Positions 50,579 through 58,392 of a stretch of 64,000 bases of DNA are shown one piece after another. The position numbers were made by a program, and so were the translations under genes. The DNA lies in NCBI RefSeq assembly GCF_020181595.1, contig NZ_CP084028.1, positions 1,191,893 through 1,255,892 of the forward strand, in the 5' to 3' direction. The notes under the pieces are model-generated. The model searched no databases and was not told the DNA's origin. It saw only the letters and a program-made list of their open reading frames with translations. Numbering within the stretch: position 1 is the stretch's first letter; each line of letters opens with the position of its first letter. Source of the stretch: [Mycobacterium] vasticus. GTDB lineage: Bacteria; Actinomycetota; Actinomycetes; Mycobacteriales; Mycobacteriaceae.

Positions 50579-51070
50579 TCATGACTGGATCTGCTTGAGC
50601 CCCTCGCCGATCTGGCCGCAGCTGGTCGCCATGGCGTTGATCTGTGGGCGCGTCAGCGGGCCTAGGAAGTGCGTCCGTACTTCGTTGGCATAGGTCGTCA
50701 TTGCCTCGTCTGCCATCCTTCGGCCCGCCTCGGTGATGGTGACAACGACACGGCGCCGGTCGTGCGGGCTGGTCGCCCGATCCACCAGGCCTTGGCTCTC
50801 CAAGCGGCGGACCTGCCGAGTGAGCCGACTTGGCAGCGAACGCAGCACGTCGGCAAGGAAACTCATCTGTGCGCTGCCGTCTTCGGTGTTACCGAGGATG
50901 GCCAGCAAATGCACATCAGTCAGCGTCAGCCGATGGGTGTCGGTCAGTTGTCGATTGAGTGTGGACGTCATCCGTAATACCGCCGACAAGTAGTTCTCCC
51001 ATGACTTGTGTTCGGCGAAGGTCAGGTGTGGTGTTCCCCCAGCGGGTCGGCCAGGGGTAAAGCCGTTCAT
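50579..51070 (-). CDS. MarR-family regulator 3 of the accessory block
   Basis: A 163-aa MarR protein. Helix LTFAEHKSWENYLSAVLRMT opens the dimer domain. The winged helix has LADVLRSLPSRLTRQVRRLESQGLV and the wing TSPHDRRRVVVTITEAGRR with the classical DRR motif. It ends with RPQINAMATSCGQIGEGLKQ. More distant from the two tandem MarR genes but with the same layout of a long N-terminal helix and C-terminal CGQI/CRRI segment. TAGTAT (minus strand, 51082-51077) ends six bases before the ATG, so the mRNA is leaderless. An inverted repeat adjoins this -10, consistent with autorepression. Convergent with the HEPN cassette. Confidence 0.88.
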   Translation of the reverse strand: MNGFTPGRPAGGTPHLTFAEHKSWENYLSAVLRMTSTLNRQLTDTHRLTLTDVHLLAILGNTEDGSAQMSFLADVLRSLPSRLTRQVRRLESQGLVDRATSPHDRRRVVVTITEAGRRMADEAMTTYANEVRTHFLGPLTRPQINAMATSCGQIGEGLKQIQS

Positions 51071-51076
51071 GGGCTG

Positions 51077-51100
51077 ATACTAAACGACGAAACATCGTTT
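51077..51100 (-). promoter_or_regulatory. Promoter and likely MarR operator of the third MarR gene
   Basis: AAACGA (51082-51087) and TCGTTT (51095-51100) form an inverted repeat with seven bases between, directly upstream of and touching the -10 TAGTAT (51082-51077 on the minus strand). Size and place fit a MarR dimer site. Confidence 0.5.
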
Positions 51101-51842
51101 GAATGAGCACTTTTGGGTATCGTGGCAGGTCGTTGCGATATGAAATATTTTGTCCTGCAAGGCAACTGTGCACGCACTACCAGTGCGCTGAGGATCTGCC
51201 CATCTGCATTTTGCGTCGTGTCCCGTTGGCGTATAAGGGGATAACTCGACTTACCGCCGAAGCCGCAGCTGTTGGCGCGGCGGTGAGGACTTGTGTCAGC
51301 CCAAGTTGGGGTGATCGCGAACAGGCTGAAGCTACCGGGGCAACGGGTCCGTGTCAGCGGTCTTGAGCGAAACCGATTGAACTTGATCTCGTGCTCAACT
51401 GCTTCAAGGTGAAATCGTCGCGGCCCGGTCTGGAATCCACTTGCGTGCCCGCATGACTTCTCCGGTAACTCTGGCGCCGCAATGCCCAGAATTATTCAAA
51501 GCGCAACGGTTACTGCTTCAGTCGGCACGTATTATCGTTGCTTCAACCGGCAATCCCTTCCCGTACCACCGACAGCGGTGTGCAGACCTCTGACCTGCCG
51601 ATTTATCAAGTATGGATTCCCTGGATCAACGCGCCGCAATGACGCACCCCAACGGCACGGAAAGTGCGTGGAGAGCACTCCTGGTGAATTGCAGGAATTT
51701 CGTTGACACCTCCAACCGAGAGTCATTACGTTAATGGGCGCCAAGCGGCGCGTGTTATGCCGTCAATTCCCGCGGCGAACTGGGGCGCGCCCTGCAGTTG
51801 CTGCTCATGAACGCGCAGCCACGCATCAGAGAGGCTGGGTCG
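51101..51842 (+). promoter_or_regulatory. Gene-free region with strong promoter for the short exported protein
   Basis: About 740 bases without a credible gene. A strong SigA-like promoter lies near the right end: TTGACA (51703-51708), an 18-base spacer and TACGTT (51727-51732), about 110 bases before the start at 51843. A third copy of the TTTCACCTTGAAG motif is on the minus strand (51402-51414). Confidence 0.5.
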
Positions 51843-52277
51843 ATGGGGGAAAAGTCGCACGTCCGACGCACACACGGTGCCAGGAGCACTTGTCGCAACA
51901 AGGTGACCGGCTCGGCTGGCGTCATCGCCGTGTTCGTCGCGATCGGGATGACTCTGCTGGCCGGTCCGCAGCAGGCTCGGGCCGATGACACCGACCGAAT
52001 CACGGACTTGTTCGGCCCGCCGCCGGCCAGTGGCGCGTTGTCCGACGCGGCGTTGTTCGACCAGTACGCCTCTGAGCGGCTTCACGACGACATCGCTCCA
52101 TGGGTCAACAGCCCATTCAACCCAGTGGTGGACATTCCGTCAGGGCAGTACCCGATTGGCGACGGGAGTGACGCGGGCCTGTGGTTCGACGACGACAGCA
52201 ACGGAGTGCCCGGCCACGACGGACAACCCAACGGAACGGCGGGCTCCGGAGCCCTAAACAACACGAACAACCCCTGA
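51843..52277 (+). CDS. Short exported protein, PGRS-less relative of the signal-peptide PGRS proteins
   Basis: A 144-aa protein. Residues 1-47 are a basic signal peptide (KVTGSAGVIAVFVAIGMTLL, cleavage after ARA). A short acidic helical domain follows (DTDRITDLFGPP, DAALFDQYASERLHDDIAPW) and then GQYPIGDG at 101-108. The signal peptide, the Trp-Val-Asn-Ser-Pro motif and the GQYPIGDG linker match the proteins at 26112 and 44913, but here only about 36 residues of Gly/Asp/Asn-rich sequence remain. The ATG at 51843 follows GAGAGG. It could be a shortened family member, a partner or a remnant. Confidence 0.72.
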   Translation: MGEKSHVRRTHGARSTCRNKVTGSAGVIAVFVAIGMTLLAGPQQARADDTDRITDLFGPPPASGALSDAALFDQYASERLHDDIAPWVNSPFNPVVDIPSGQYPIGDGSDAGLWFDDDSNGVPGHDGQPNGTAGSGALNNTNNP

Positions 52278-52301
52278 TTATGGGTCAGAGCAGAGGAATT
52301 G

Positions 52302-52499
52302 ATGAAGTGAGTCTTCATCGTGATCAGCGTCGTCGTTATCGCCCGCGTCGCGGTACCGGCACTGGCGTCAGTGTCCCAACGCGTTCAGGTAGTGGTTCTC
52401 GGCACCGAATTCCCGCCTGGCGGCTCTGTTCCGGCCGGGCCTTCGCAGCGGGCATTGGTGCGGCCGCTGGTCACCTTCGCGATCCTCGGGACCGGATAG
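52302..52499 (+). pseudogene. Possible small membrane peptide gene with early stop
   Basis: AGAGGA precedes ATG (52302) by five bases, but codon three is TGA. The same frame stays open for a further 62 codons and encodes a hydrophobic start (FIVISVVVIARVAVPALASV), then VQVVVLGTEFPPGG, and ends at 52499. A GTG at 52320 could restart translation (59 aa). It may be a decayed gene or chance. No known family. The remaining gap to vapC shows nothing. Confidence 0.3.
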
Positions 52500-52600
52500 C
52501 CGTCTTCAGATAGCGCGGTAGCCGTGTCGGCGCGACGCGGCGGCGATAGCGGTTCCGGCAACTGCTTGGCGTGATAGCGCATCTGATAGCCGATTTGAAC

Positions 52601-52984
52601 TCATGTCACGGACACGACCTCGATGAGGTCGTCCAGTCCTGCGAAATCGGCGCTGTTGCGGGTGTAGAGCCGAGCCGAATGCGCGTGGGCGGTGGCGGCG
52701 ATGAGCAGGTCCATCGATCGGGCACGCGGTTGCCGGCCTGCGGTGACGACGGCTGCGGCCACCCTGCCGTAGCTGACGGCCACCGTGTCATCTATCGGCA
52801 GCGCGTCGAACCTGCGCTGCAGAACCAGCAGTCGGCGTAACCGCTCGGCACGCACACTCTGCTCTTTCGCTACAAGAATGCCAAAGTGCATTTCTGACAA
52901 AGTAATTGCACTGATGGCCAACTCGCCGTCGAGTGGGCCGATATCGGTCGCGATGACCACGCTGGTGTCGAGGATGGCCTTCAC
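52601..52984 (-). CDS. vapC: VapC-type PIN-domain toxin
   Basis: A 127-aa PIN nuclease. Acidic catalytic residues: Asp in VKAILDTSVVIA near residue 6, Glu in SAITLSEMHFGIL, and Asp in SMDLLIAATAHA near residue 95, followed by LYTRNSADFAGLD. VapC toxins cut tRNA or rRNA and stop growth when free of VapB. The GTG at 52984 overlaps the vapB stop (GTGA), the usual arrangement of vapBC. Subfamily cannot be assigned with confidence. It lies near the right edge of the accessory block. Confidence 0.9.
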   Translation of the reverse strand: MKAILDTSVVIATDIGPLDGELAISAITLSEMHFGILVAKEQSVRAERLRRLLVLQRRFDALPIDDTVAVSYGRVAAAVVTAGRQPRARSMDLLIAATAHAHSARLYTRNSADFAGLDDLIEVVSVT

Positions 52985-53235
52985 TGGGTGGCCGGCGCCC
53001 ACGGATCGCGTAGTTCGTCGGCGATTGCATTGCGGTCGGCATCCCAGTCCGGATCGCTCGGCCCGCGAAACAGTTCCGCGATATCGGACCACTTTCGCCA
53101 CGTCCGGGGGGTCGCCGCCACCAGTCGGGCGCTGGCACGGCCCGCGACGGTAATGGTGAATTCCTCGCCCTCTTCGACGCGACGAACGAGGTCGGACGCA
53201 TGCTGTCGGAGCTCGCGGAGCCCAACGCTTTCCAT
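52981..53235 (-). CDS. vapB: VapB-type antitoxin, Phd/YefM fold
   Basis: An 84-aa antitoxin. The N-terminal part SVGLRELRQHASDLVRRVEE and FTITVAGRASARLV is the Phd/YefM DNA-binding domain. The C-terminal tail (KWSDIAELFRGPSDPDWDAD) would wrap the VapC toxin. The ATG at 53235 is seven bases behind a -10 (TACCAT) on the minus strand, so the message is leaderless. The perfect inverted repeat upstream is the likely self-operator. Confidence 0.9.
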   Translation of the reverse strand: MESVGLRELRQHASDLVRRVEEGEEFTITVAGRASARLVAATPRTWRKWSDIAELFRGPSDPDWDADRNAIADELRDPWAPATQ

Positions 53236-53242
53236 ACGTGCG

Positions 53243-53261
53243 ATGGTAGCACAAGTGCTAC
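53243..53261 (-). promoter_or_regulatory. vapBC promoter with operator
   Basis: GTAGCAC (53246-53252) and GTGCTAC (53255-53261) form a perfect inverted repeat with a two-base gap. On the minus strand the -10 TACCAT (53248-53243) overlaps one arm and ends seven bases before the vapB ATG. Autorepression by VapBC is the obvious reading. Confidence 0.6.
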
Positions 53262-53273
53262 ATGTGTCAGATC

Positions 53274-53780
53274 TCAGCGCGGAACGTGGAACCCCACCAG
53301 CGCGGCCCCGCCCAGTTCAAGCTCACGCCAGGACCTGTCGACGTCGAGCACGGCGATGCCAGACGTCGGGAACTTCGTGGCCACCCGCGCTTCGGTGCGC
53401 GGGTCGGTGCCGCGAACGCCGGCCAACCCGAGCGCCAGTTGCGACATAGTCGGCTCGTGTCCGATCACCAACAGGGTGGCGACCTCGTCGGCGACGGAGT
53501 TGATTTCGTCGATCACCGTGCCCGGGGTGCTGTCGTAGAGACGGTCGACATAACGCACCGGGGCGTCGATCGCGGTGCGGTCCAGGGTCTCCCGTGTCCG
53601 GGTCGCCGTCGAACACAACACGGTATCCACGGCGGGAAGGTTGGCGCGCACCCAGTCGCCGGCCAGCCCGGCTTCGCGGATGCCGCGCGGCGCCAGCGGT
53701 CTGTCGTGGTCGGCGACGCCGTGCGGGTAGTCCGACTTGGCGTGCCGCAGCAGGATCAGGGTGCGTGGGTGATCGCTCAC
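53274..53780 (-). CDS. SixA-type phosphohistidine phosphatase (Rv1276c-like)
   Basis: A 168-aa histidine phosphatase. The catalytic motif is LILLRHAKSD (RHA in place of RHG) near residue 10, followed by DHDRPLAPRGIREAG. The partner residues are in CSTATRTRETLD and the second histidine in LLVIGHEPTMSQLA. SixA proteins dephosphorylate histidines on phosphotransfer proteins; the target here is unknown. The GTG at 53780 was chosen; another GTG three codons upstream is possible. The neighbour of lprC in M. tuberculosis, so it marks the right border of the accessory block. Confidence 0.88.
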   Translation of the reverse strand: MSDHPRTLILLRHAKSDYPHGVADHDRPLAPRGIREAGLAGDWVRANLPAVDTVLCSTATRTRETLDRTAIDAPVRYVDRLYDSTPGTVIDEINSVADEVATLLVIGHEPTMSQLALGLAGVRGTDPRTEARVATKFPTSGIAVLDVDRSWRELELGGAALVGFHVPR

Positions 53781-53972
53781 CGGACTCACGATAGTCACCG
53801 GCGCAGGGCAGCGACTCGATATCGCCCGTTGCTCAAGTGCCGCATGTGGCGCACGGGAATGGGCCGCTGTGACGGCTTCCGGACCTGCCGATCGAGGTCC
53901 GAGGACTTGTCGGTGGCCGGTCATACACTCGCGGTGCTCGGCCGGTAGCTGGGTGGAAAGGACCGATCCGAC

Positions 53973-55121
53973 ATGCGCTTCGTGCACACCGCCGACTGGC
54001 AGCTCGGCATGACCCGGCACTTCCTGGCCGGTGACGCCCAGCCGCGCTACTCGGCTGCCCGACGCGGCGCGGTCGCCGGCCTCGGGGCCCTGGCGGCCGA
54101 GGTCGGTGCGGAGTTCGTCGTCGTGGCCGGCGACGTGTTCGAGGACAACCAACTCGACCCCCAGATCATCAGCCAGTCCCTGGAAGCCATGCGCACCATC
54201 GGGATTCCGGTCTATCTGCTGCCCGGCAATCACGATCCCCTCGATGCCGCATCGGTGTACACCAGCGCACTGTTCGGCGCCGAATGCCCCGACAACGTCG
54301 TCGTACTCGACACCGCAGGCGCACACCAGGTTCGGCCCGGGGTGGAGATCGTCGCCGCGCCGTGGCGCTCGAAGCGGCCCACCACCGATCTGGCAGCCGC
54401 CGCACTGGACGGGCTTGCCGCCGAGGGCACCACCCGGATCCTGGTCGCCCACGGCGGCGTCGACGTGCTCGACCCCGACCCGACCAACCCGGCGCTGATC
54501 CACCTCGCGAGCATCGAGGACGCCCTGTCGCGCGGCGCGATCCACTATGCCGCGCTGGGGGACAAGCACTCCCGCACCCAGGTCGGTGCCACCGGGCGGG
54601 TCTGGTACCCCGGTTCCCCGGAACCCACCAACTACGACGACATCGAATCCGACTCCGGCCACGTCCTGGTGGTCGACGTCGACGAGGCCGACGGCACCGT
54701 CCATGTCGAGCCACGCCGGGTCGGCTCGTGGCGGTTCCTGACGCTACGCCGCCAGCTCGACAGTGGCCGCGACGTCGCCGATCTGGACATCAACCTCGAC
54801 CAGTTGCCGGACAAGGACCGCACGGTGGTCCGGTTGGCGTTGACCGGTTCGCTGAGCGTCACCGACCGGGCCGCCCTCGACGCCTGCCTGGACCGCTACT
54901 CGCGTCTGTTCGCCTGGGTGGGCACTTGGAAGCGCCACACCGACCTGGTGGTGATCCCGTCCGACGGTGAGTTCACCGATCTGGGGATCGGCGGGTTCGC
55001 CGCCGACGCGGTTGAGGAGCTAGTCGCCGTGGCGCGCGGCGGCGAAGCCAGCGCCGCCGCCGACGACGCGCACGCCGCCCTGGCCCTGTTGCTGCGGCTG
55101 GTGGATCGGGGTGCGGCATGA
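53973..55121 (+). CDS. SbcD/YhaO-like metallophosphoesterase (Rv1277-like)
   Basis: A 382-aa calcineurin-like phosphoesterase. The metal-binding motifs are FVHTADWQLG (D-x-H equivalent), VVVAGDVFEDN (GDxx), LLPGNHDPLD (GNHD), ILVAHGGVD and ALGDKHSRTQ. It should be the nuclease subunit of a Mre11/Rad50-like complex with the next gene, acting in DNA end processing or repair. The C-terminal part (after about residue 245) is a capping region unlike canonical SbcD. The ATG is preceded by GGAAAGGA. Its stop overlaps the next ATG by four bases (ATGA). Confidence 0.88.
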   Translation: MRFVHTADWQLGMTRHFLAGDAQPRYSAARRGAVAGLGALAAEVGAEFVVVAGDVFEDNQLDPQIISQSLEAMRTIGIPVYLLPGNHDPLDAASVYTSALFGAECPDNVVVLDTAGAHQVRPGVEIVAAPWRSKRPTTDLAAAALDGLAAEGTTRILVAHGGVDVLDPDPTNPALIHLASIEDALSRGAIHYAALGDKHSRTQVGATGRVWYPGSPEPTNYDDIESDSGHVLVVDVDEADGTVHVEPRRVGSWRFLTLRRQLDSGRDVADLDINLDQLPDKDRTVVRLALTGSLSVTDRAALDACLDRYSRLFAWVGTWKRHTDLVVIPSDGEFTDLGIGGFAADAVEELVAVARGGEASAAADDAHAALALLLRLVDRGAA

Positions 55122-57733
55122 GGCTGCACCGACTGATCCTGACCAACTATCGCGGTGTGGCGCATCGCGAGATCGAGTTCCCCGACCGCGGTGTTGTGGT
55201 GGTGTCCGGCGCCAACGAGGTCGGCAAGTCCTCGATGATCGAGGCTCTGGATCTGCTGCTGGAGTCCAAGGACCGCTCCGCCAAGAAGGACGTCAAACAG
55301 GTCAAGCCGACCCACGCTGACGTCGGCGCCGAGGTCACCGCCGAAATCAGCACCGGCCCTTACCGGTTCGTCTATCACAAGCGCTTCCACAAGGCCCCCG
55401 AAACCGGGCTGACCATCGTGGAGCCCCGCCGCGAGCAGCTCACCGGCGACGAGGCGCACGAACGGGTCCGGGCCATGCTCGCCGAGACCATGGACACCGG
55501 CTTGTGGCAGGCCCAGCGGGTGCTGCAGGCGGCGTCGACGGCTGCGGTGGACCTGTCCGGCTGCGATGCGCTGTCGCGTGCGCTCGACATCGCCGCCGGC
55601 GACACCGCCACCCTCAGCGGCACCGAGCCGGTGCTCATCGAGCGGATCGACGCCGAATACGCCCGCTACTTCACCGCGACCGGGCGCCCAACGGGGGACT
55701 GGGCCAACGCGGTCGCCGCACTGGCGGCTGCTGACGCCGAGGTGACGCAGTGCACCGAACTGCTCGCCGAGGTCGATGAGCGGGTGCAGCGCCACGCCGC
55801 TTTGAGCGAGCAGCTGGCCCAACTGACCACCGAACAGGTCACGGCCGACACCCGCCATACCGCCGCTCAGGCCGCCGGTGCCACCATCGCCGGGTTGCGC
55901 GATCAGTTGCGCGCGGCCCAACTGGAGGCCACCACCGCCGACGCCACGGCCGCCATGGCCGACGCCTCCCACGCCGATCGGGTGCGGCTGTGCGGTGAGG
56001 TCGACTCGCGGGCCGCGGCGGTCAAGGCCCTGGACGCTGAAATCGTCGATGCTGCAACGGGGCTTGCCACCGCTGAGGCTGCGGCGGCGAGCGCCGATGA
56101 CGCTGCGGCTCAATCCGAACAGCTACTGGCGGCGGCCACCGAGCGAGTCGACGCCACCCGCCGCGTCGTGGAGCAGATCGCCGCCCGTGACGAGGCCGAC
56201 CGGCTGGCAGCCCGATTGGCCCGCATCGAGGCCACCGAGGGCGAACTGGATGTGGTTCGCGGTGAACTGTCGCAGGTCGTGGTGACCGAGCCGATGCTGC
56301 GACGGGTCGAAGACGCCGCCGCCGCGCTGGATCGCGCGCAGGCATCGCTGGCCGCCACCTCGGCGACACTGGAGTTCACCGCGGCTACCGACATCGAGCT
56401 GATGATCACCGGTGAGCGCACCGCGTTGCCGGCCGGCCAGAGCTGGTCGGCGACGGTCACCGACGCCACCGAGGTCGAGGTGCCCGGACTGCTGAGTGTG
56501 CGAGTCAGCGCCGGCGACAGCACCCTGGACGCGAACACCAAATACGCTGCAGCGCAAGCGGAGCTGGCGGCCGTTCTTGCCGAAGCCGGCGTAGCCGATG
56601 TGGCGCAGGCCCGGCTGGCCGACCAGCGGCGTCGCGAACTGGCGAGCTCACGCGATCAGCTCAGAGCCACCCTGACCGGGCTGCTCGGTGATGACGCGGT
56701 CGAAGCGCTGCGCGCCCGCCTGACCCTGTTGCGCACCGAGCACGTTGAGGTGGCAGCCGGCGTCACGGCCGAGGACGCCCGCGCTCAGCGTGAGGCCGCC
56801 GAAACACTGCGTGCCCAAGCCGATTCCGACTGCCAGGCGCGACGCCGCGAGGCCACTGAGGCGGGTGTTCGGCGCACCGAGGCCGCCACCCGAATGGCGC
56901 TGTTGGGTGACAAGGCATCGACGCAGCGCGCTGAATTCGATGCTGTCAGCGTGCGTCTGGCCACCGACCGGGCTTCCGTGAGCGACGAGGCGGTGACGGC
57001 GGCCGCCGAATCCCACCGCCAGGCCGCTAGTGCTGCGCAGCAGCGGGTCACCGCGTTGACTGACGAACTGGGTGCTGCCAACCCCGAGGCGGTCGACACC
57101 GAACTGGACGCCGCCGACACCGCGGCGCAGGCGCTGCGCACCAGGCACGCCGAGACCGCCCGGGCCCTGCACGAGGTCGAGGTGGAACTCGCGGTGTTCG
57201 GCACGCAGGGCCGCCGGGGCCGTCTCGACGCGGCGCAGATCGCCCGGGAACACGCCGCGGCCGAGCACGACCGTATCGGCCAGCGTGCCCGCGCGGTCTC
57301 GCTGCTGCGCTCGACCATGAACCGGCACCGCGACGACACCCGCCGCCGCTACGTCGAGCCGTTCCGTGCAGAGATCCAGCGGCTCGGAGAGTACGTGTTC
57401 GGTGCCGATTTCGAAGTGGACGTCGACACCGACCTGAAGATCAGCACCCGCACCCTGGACGGCCGCACCGTGCCCTACGAGTCGCTGTCCGGCGGCGCCA
57501 AGGAGCAATTGGGCATCCTGACCCGGCTGGCCGGGGCGACCCTGGTCGCCAAGGAAGACAGTGTTCCGGTGGTGATCGACGACGCGCTGGGCTTCACCGA
57601 CCCGGACCGACTGGAGAAGATGGGCGCGGTGTTCGATGCTGTCGGGGCGCAGGGGCAGGTGATCGTGCTGACCTGCAGCCCGGAGCGCTACCGCAGCGTC
57701 AAGGATGCGCACCGCATCGACTTGAGCGCGTGA
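55118..57733 (+). CDS. SbcC/YhaN-like ATPase of the SMC/Rad50 superfamily (Rv1278-like)
   Basis: An 871-aa ATPase. Walker A is GANEVGKSS (residues 31-39). Coiled-coil regions rich in Ala, Glu and Arg lie on both sides of a centre that contains beta-rich sequence near residues 420-470 (TDIELMITGERTALPAGQSW, VEVPGLLSVRVSAGDSTLD). The C-terminal head has the signature ESLSGGAKEQLGIL and Walker B VPVVIDDALGF. No CxxC zinc hook is visible in the centre, so it is closer to YhaN-type proteins than to classical SbcC/Rad50. It overlaps the nuclease gene, so the two make one complex. Inferred role: DNA repair or processing. Confidence 0.88.
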   Translation: MRLHRLILTNYRGVAHREIEFPDRGVVVVSGANEVGKSSMIEALDLLLESKDRSAKKDVKQVKPTHADVGAEVTAEISTGPYRFVYHKRFHKAPETGLTIVEPRREQLTGDEAHERVRAMLAETMDTGLWQAQRVLQAASTAAVDLSGCDALSRALDIAAGDTATLSGTEPVLIERIDAEYARYFTATGRPTGDWANAVAALAAADAEVTQCTELLAEVDERVQRHAALSEQLAQLTTEQVTADTRHTAAQAAGATIAGLRDQLRAAQLEATTADATAAMADASHADRVRLCGEVDSRAAAVKALDAEIVDAATGLATAEAAAASADDAAAQSEQLLAAATERVDATRRVVEQIAARDEADRLAARLARIEATEGELDVVRGELSQVVVTEPMLRRVEDAAAALDRAQASLAATSATLEFTAATDIELMITGERTALPAGQSWSATVTDATEVEVPGLLSVRVSAGDSTLDANTKYAAAQAELAAVLAEAGVADVAQARLADQRRRELASSRDQLRATLTGLLGDDAVEALRARLTLLRTEHVEVAAGVTAEDARAQREAAETLRAQADSDCQARRREATEAGVRRTEAATRMALLGDKASTQRAEFDAVSVRLATDRASVSDEAVTAAAESHRQAASAAQQRVTALTDELGAANPEAVDTELDAADTAAQALRTRHAETARALHEVEVELAVFGTQGRRGRLDAAQIAREHAAAEHDRIGQRARAVSLLRSTMNRHRDDTRRRYVEPFRAEIQRLGEYVFGADFEVDVDTDLKISTRTLDGRTVPYESLSGGAKEQLGILTRLAGATLVAKEDSVPVVIDDALGFTDPDRLEKMGAVFDAVGAQGQVIVLTCSPERYRSVKDAHRIDLSA

Positions 57734-57754
57734 TCACGTACGACGCGCGGTTGT

Positions 57755-58384
57755 CTAATCCCGTTTCTTTGCCATTGGCCGAACCTGATTGAGGAACCAT
57801 GCCCTTGATCCCGCGAGCGTCAGTCCGCTGACGCAGATCTCACCCACCATCGGCTCTGCGGCGGCTCTGCGCAATTCACCGATGGTGTAGCTGATGATGC
57901 GAGCGTCGTTGCCCGTCCACCCAGTGATCCGCGCGGCGAGTTCGTCGACGTGGTGAGTCCACGCGGCATCGGGGCTGCCCCGGTCCTGCACCAGGAACAG
58001 GTCGATGTCGCTGTGAACCGTCATGGTGCCGTGCAGCGCCGATCCGAATACCGCCGCGAATTTCGGCGGGTGATCCCATTGGTCAAGCTCGCCTTCCAGC
58101 TTGGACAGGAAGGTATTGGACAGACCGGCCAGCGCCATGATGGGCTCGGCTGCCAGGTGATCCCTGTTGAGTTGGTAACTGAAGGCATTGGCCACCCGGT
58201 TGGCCGTGACGACTCCTTGCGCGACCAGTCGTGCGAGAACTTTCCGGACACCCTCCTCGGAGAACCTGTCCAAGATCCGATGGATCTGACCCGTGGTGAA
58301 AGCGGAGTCGTGCGTCGCCAGTACGGCGAGCACGTCGCCGTCCAACGTCGGAGTGACAGTGGCGAATGGCCGATGCAGTTCCAT
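57755..58384 (-). CDS. Winged-helix/nucleotidyltransferase (MNT-type) fusion protein
   Basis: A 209-aa protein. Residues 1-75 form a winged-helix DNA-binding domain (TGQIHRILDRFSEEGVRKVL, RLVAQGVVTANRVANAFSYQ). Residues 95-209 carry a minimal nucleotidyltransferase with the motif FGSALHGTMTVHSDIDLF (GS followed by DxD). Such MNT domains adenylylate proteins or toxins (MNT/HEPN systems), or act alone. There is no HEPN partner next to it. The ATG at 58384 has GGAGA nearby; a TTG at 58396 is less likely. The DNA-binding domain and tandem repeats in the promoter suggest autorepression. In M. tuberculosis this place holds Rv1279, a GMC-type oxidoreductase, so this is a replacement. Confidence 0.75.
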   Translation of the reverse strand: MELHRPFATVTPTLDGDVLAVLATHDSAFTTGQIHRILDRFSEEGVRKVLARLVAQGVVTANRVANAFSYQLNRDHLAAEPIMALAGLSNTFLSKLEGELDQWDHPPKFAAVFGSALHGTMTVHSDIDLFLVQDRGSPDAAWTHHVDELAARITGWTGNDARIISYTIGELRRAAAEPMVGEICVSGLTLAGSRAWFLNQVRPMAKKRD

Positions 58385-58392
58385 GAGAGTCT

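Noticed and set aside
51103..51366. 87-codon frame starting just before the MarR 3 promoter
   Set aside because: Crosses the MarR 3 upstream region, has no ribosome site, and the product shows no recognisable features.
39523..53273. Integrase, transposase or attachment site in the accessory block
   Set aside because: I looked for transposase or recombinase motifs and tRNA ends and found none, so mobility is not claimed.
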